The notes beneath the pieces are model-generated. The model was not told the DNA's origin. It saw only the letters and a list, made by a program, of their open reading frames with translations, and did no database searches. The translations under genes and the position numbers were made by a program. Positions 61,172 to 64,000 of a DNA stretch of 64,000 bases are shown here, in pieces. This stretch comes from Streptomyces sp. A1277 (GTDB lineage Bacteria; Actinomycetota; Actinomycetes; Streptomycetales; Streptomycetaceae): contig NZ_SSBI01000017.1 in assembly GCF_004795015.1 (NCBI RefSeq), positions 62,001-126,000 of the forward strand, in the 5' to 3' direction. Position 1 is the stretch's first letter, and every line of letters begins with the position of its first letter.

Positions 61172-61203
61172 CGCTGCTCCAGTGGGTGTCTTGACGATGG
61201 TTT

Positions 61204-62592
61204 TCACAGCTCGCCCATCCGCCGGACGACCGGGGCGACCCGCTGGACGCCGTGCCGGTACGCGCCCCGGGCCGCGCCGCGCACCGCCTCGCGCACCGCT
61301 CCCCTGACCCGGCCGGTCTCCCGTGGCGCGGTGGCGCCGGGCAGCGGGTGGCCGTCCGGGGCCAGGTGGTGGCGGGCGAGGATGCCGGGGAGGTAGCCGG
61401 GGGCGGTGGTGGGCGTGTAGTAGGGCGCTGGGTCGGGCAGCCGGTCCCGGGCGAGCAGGGCGGTGACCCGGGCGCGTGCGGTGTCGTAGGCCGTGGCGTA
61501 GTCGCCCTCGGCGGCGACGCCCTGGGCGGCCAGCCACGCGGGGTCGGGCTGCGGGCACTCGCCGCTGTCGAGGCGGTCGAAGGAGGTGAGCAGGCCGGAG
61601 CCGGTGAAGTGGTGGTTGCCGAGGGGTTCGCGGACCCCGAGGTCGGTGAGGACGGCGGTGGGGATGCGGCGGTGCAGGGCCTCCAGGGCGGCCGTCGAGG
61701 AGACGGTGACCAGGAGGTCGGTGCGGTCCAGGACCTCGCCCATGTGCCCGTAGACCAGGCGGAGGTTGGGCGGGAGGCCGCCGGGCAGCCGTTCGGCGAG
61801 CCGCTGGTAGGGGTGTTCCTCGATGTGGGTGGTGTGCTCGCCGGGCTTGGAGCGCAGCTTCAGCAGGACCTCGCGCCCGGGGTGCAGCCGGGCGTGCTCG
61901 GCGAGCCTGCGCAGCAGGTACGTCCGGTCGGCGCGGGATTCCGGTACGGAGGGCTGGGCGGCGAACACGAGGGTGTCGCGGCCCGGTTCGGGGCGGTAGG
62001 GGGCGCCGCCGAGGAACGGCAGGGCGGCCTCCGTGACGGCCGAGGCGTCGGCGCCCACGCCCTCGTACACCGCGCGGAAGCGGTCCGCGTCGTGGCGGGA
62101 GTTGGCGAGGACGATGTCGGCGCCGTGCCGCAGCAGCAGCCCGTCGGTGAGCTTCTCGTAGACGACGCCGACGTAGCCGGTGACGACGACGGGCCTGGCG
62201 GGCAGCCGGAGTGCGGCGAGGCCGTGCAGCATGGCCTGGACGGCGCCGCCGACGAGGGCGAGGACCACCAGGTCGTAGCCCTCGTCGCGCACGGCGTGCA
62301 GGAACTCGACGGCGGTGACCTCGCGGACCCGGTCGGCGGTGACGCCGACGTCGCCGATCTCGGCGAGCTGGCGGGGGGTCGGGGTGGCCCGGCCGCGCAG
62401 CAGCAGTCCGCTGATCCGCGCGCGGGGCGTGGACGCGCGGTCGTCGCCCGAGGTCAGCCGGCGCGCGGTGAGCGCGCCCCACTTCCATCGGGTGTCGGAG
62501 TCGGCGAGCACGGCCACCCGGAGCGCGGGGGGCGGCGAGTGCGTGGACGCCGCCGCTGCGGGGAAGGCCGAATTGCTGTTGCTGAGGGGCAC
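61204..62592 (-). CDS. DUF6716-type putative glycosyltransferase
   Basis: About 462 residues. A GT-B-like layout is suggested: LRVAVLADSDTRWKWGALTARRL, an LVVLALVGGAVQAMLHGL region, VVTGYVGVVYEKLTDGLLLRHGAD, and C-terminal EVLLKLRSKPGEHTTHIE with GHMGEVLDRTDLLVTVSSTAALEALH. Its place beside neuA/neuB points to wall polymer assembly. The GTG at 62592 is chosen; the exact start is uncertain. Confidence 0.7.
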   Translation of the reverse strand: MPLSNSNSAFPAAAASTHSPPPALRVAVLADSDTRWKWGALTARRLTSGDDRASTPRARISGLLLRGRATPTPRQLAEIGDVGVTADRVREVTAVEFLHAVRDEGYDLVVLALVGGAVQAMLHGLAALRLPARPVVVTGYVGVVYEKLTDGLLLRHGADIVLANSRHDADRFRAVYEGVGADASAVTEAALPFLGGAPYRPEPGRDTLVFAAQPSVPESRADRTYLLRRLAEHARLHPGREVLLKLRSKPGEHTTHIEEHPYQRLAERLPGGLPPNLRLVYGHMGEVLDRTDLLVTVSSTAALEALHRRIPTAVLTDLGVREPLGNHHFTGSGLLTSFDRLDSGECPQPDPAWLAAQGVAAEGDYATAYDTARARVTALLARDRLPDPAPYYTPTTAPGYLPGILARHHLAPDGHPLPGATAPRETGRVRGAVREAVRGAARGAYRHGVQRVAPVVRRMGEL

Positions 62593-62803
62593 GTCCAAGA
62601 CGTTAGGAAGGCCCGGGGGTGGGCGGCCCAACGTGAAAGCAACAAAGGGTTAACAGCCCGCCGACGCTTGTCGAACCAGCCGCCCGGCACGTTGAAAAGG
62701 TGCGGAGAATTCCCTCACGGGCCGGGCGGTTCACCGTTCTGACGGTTTCCGTTCACCCGCCGTCCGCACGGCCGAAAGGGCGAATGCCCGGCCCGGAACT
62801 AGC

Positions 62804-63793
62804 GTGACGCGGGTGGTTAAGCTCTCGGTCATCGTGCCGTTCTACAACGTGCGGACATACGCACCAGACACCCTCAGAAGTCTGCGGGCCAATGCCCGCG
62901 AGGACTTCGAGTTCATCCTCGTCGACGACTGCTCGACCGACGGGACCGCGGAGCTGCTGCGCCGCGCGCAGGACGAGATTCCGGGGGTGGTCGTCCGCAG
63001 ACACGAGAAGAACGGCGGCCTGGCGACCGCCCGGAACACCGGCCTGGACGCGGCCCGCGGCACCTATCTCGCCTTCCTGGACGGCGACGACTGGCTGGCC
63101 CCCGGCTTCTACGCCGAGCTGCTGGCCAGGACCGAGGCGCTGGGCTGCGACTTCGTGCGCACCGACCATGTGCAGGCCGACGGCCGCGCCCGTACGGTCC
63201 ACCGCGTCCCGCACGGCCGCCGGGACCGGGTGATGGCGCCGCGCGAGGCGATCCTGCCCGCATCGCGGACCACGTCCGTGGACTACGCGTACGCCTGGGC
63301 GGGGCTCTACCACCGCCGGCTCCTGGACCGGGGGCTGCTGCACTTCACGGACGGGCTGCGCACGGCGGAGGACCGGCCGTGGATCTGGCGGCTGCACCGG
63401 GAGGCGGATTCCTTCGCGGTACTGGGCCTGCTCGGCATTTTCTACCGGCGCGGCGTCGCCTCGTCCCTGACGCAGATCGGTGACATGCGCCAGCTCGATT
63501 TCATTCGCTCGTTCGACCAGGTCATACGGGAAACGGCGGCGGACCGGGACGCGCGCGCACTGCTGCCGAAAGCGGTCCGCAATTACTGCGCGATCATTTC
63601 CCATCACATGAGTGCGCTGGAAAGGTTCGAACCCTCTGTGGCCCGTGCGCTGAAATCGATGAGCGCCGGTGCGCTGCGGCGCATGCCGCAGGACGTGCTG
63701 GACGAGGCGCTGGGCTCGATGGACGTCGAGCGCGCGACTCTGTTGCGCCGGCTGCGGCGGCGGTCCGCCGTGAAGGAGGTGGCGGCCGCGTGA
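62804..63793 (+). CDS. Family 2 glycosyltransferase
   Basis: A 329-residue GT-A glycosyltransferase: SVIVPFYNVRTYAPDTLRSL, FILVDDCSTDGTAEL (first Asp of the nucleotide site), and FLDGDDWLAPGFYAE (DxD metal site). It probably adds a sugar to the wall glycopolymer. The GTG at 62804 is used. It diverges from the gene at 61204, so this intergenic region (62593-62803) holds two promoters. The stop overlaps the next gene by four bases. Confidence 0.88.
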   Translation: MTRVVKLSVIVPFYNVRTYAPDTLRSLRANAREDFEFILVDDCSTDGTAELLRRAQDEIPGVVVRRHEKNGGLATARNTGLDAARGTYLAFLDGDDWLAPGFYAELLARTEALGCDFVRTDHVQADGRARTVHRVPHGRRDRVMAPREAILPASRTTSVDYAYAWAGLYHRRLLDRGLLHFTDGLRTAEDRPWIWRLHREADSFAVLGLLGIFYRRGVASSLTQIGDMRQLDFIRSFDQVIRETAADRDARALLPKAVRNYCAIISHHMSALERFEPSVARALKSMSAGALRRMPQDVLDEALGSMDVERATLLRRLRRRSAVKEVAAA

Positions 63794-64000
63794 GCAGCAG
63801 CCGGAACCGTACGACGCAGGTCTTCCTCGCCTCCACCCTCTACGGCACGGCGACGCTCGCCGCCGCCCTGGACGCGGGCCTCTTCCCCGACGCGGGGCGG
63901 CGCGTCCTGCTCGTCGCGAACAACGCGCCGATCCCGGAGACGACCCCTTCCCTCGACGCGATGCCCGGGTTCGACGCGCTGCGCACGCGTTTCGACGAGG
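63790..64000 (+). CDS. Polysialyltransferase-like protein, N-terminal part
   Basis: Only the first 70 codons are in the window: SSSRNRTTQVFLASTLYGTATLAAALDAGLF then RRVLLVANNAPIPETTP. The pattern FLASTLYGTATLAAALDAG fits Streptomyces alpha-2,8-polysialyltransferase-like proteins. The GTG start overlaps the previous stop (GTGA), so it is cotranscribed with the family 2 glycosyltransferase. The rest lies beyond the window. Confidence 0.65.
   Translation, partial: MSSSRNRTTQVFLASTLYGTATLAAALDAGLFPDAGRRVLLVANNAPIPETTPSLDAMPGFDALRTRFDE

Noticed and set aside
1..64000. tRNA, rRNA or riboswitch genes
   Set aside because: I looked for cloverleaf-like and conserved rRNA or riboswitch sequences in the gaps and saw none; a covariance-model search would be decisive.

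Overview
The window is high-GC actinobacterial DNA, almost certainly from a Streptomyces chromosome. The base composition is strongly GC-biased with G/C third codon positions, GTG starts are common, TTA codons are rare, and the gene order (acyl-CoA carboxylase, maf, lpdA, punA, pgm, deoC, sigQ/afsQ1/afsQ2, add, deoA/cdd/nucleoside ABC transporter, then a neuB/neuA cell-wall polymer cluster) follows the S. coelicolor SCO4926-to-SCO4877 order as I remember it. No rRNA or tRNA genes were seen.

Layout. 0-24.6 kb: core genes. The acyl-CoA carboxylase genes (end of the beta chain, epsilon, and an alpha chain), a small membrane protein and Maf are followed by TetR and DeoR regulators, an LpdA-like flavoprotein, a gamma-glutamylcyclotransferase-like protein, purine nucleoside phosphorylase, a hexose-phosphate mutase, deoxyribose-phosphate aldolase with two aldehyde-dehydrogenase-family proteins, a nucleoside-kinase-like protein, the divergent sigQ / afsQ1-afsQ2-lipoprotein locus, and adenosine deaminase. 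24.6-38.7 kb: a complete type I-E CRISPR-Cas system. Eight cas genes (cas3-cse1-cse2-cas7-cas5-cas6e-cas1-cas2) lie on the minus strand. A short array (10 repeats) lies downstream of cas2, and a long array (58 repeats) lies upstream of cas3, reading the other way. The two leaders share short sequence boxes at identical spacing from the first repeat. 39.0-43.8 kb: an accessory cassette with a DUF5753-type XRE regulator and DUF397 partner, three overlapping small genes, a radical SAM protein and a PIMT-like methyltransferase, bounded by two near-identical hairpins. Two of its genes carry TTA codons. 43.8-48.5 kb: LysR/MFS pair, L,D-transpeptidase, an ECF sigma factor with an apparent C-terminal frameshift, and an SDR fragment. 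48.6-55.7 kb: nucleoside uptake and salvage (BMP lipoprotein, ABC ATPase, two permeases, cdd, deoA). 55.8-64 kb: a peptidase M20 amidohydrolase, a membrane protein and the start of a sialic/Kdn-type glycopolymer cluster.

How it fits together. A 12-bp palindrome, CTACGCGCGTAG (exact or with 1-2 changes), lies upstream of punA, deoC, add, deoA, the ABC ATPase and bmp. It is therefore a likely operator tying all nucleoside genes in the window, spread over 47 kb, into one regulon. An AfsQ1-type box lies between sigQ and afsQ1. The strongest candidates for something not yet described are the bldA-linked radical SAM/methyltransferase cassette and the conserved two-box CRISPR leader.
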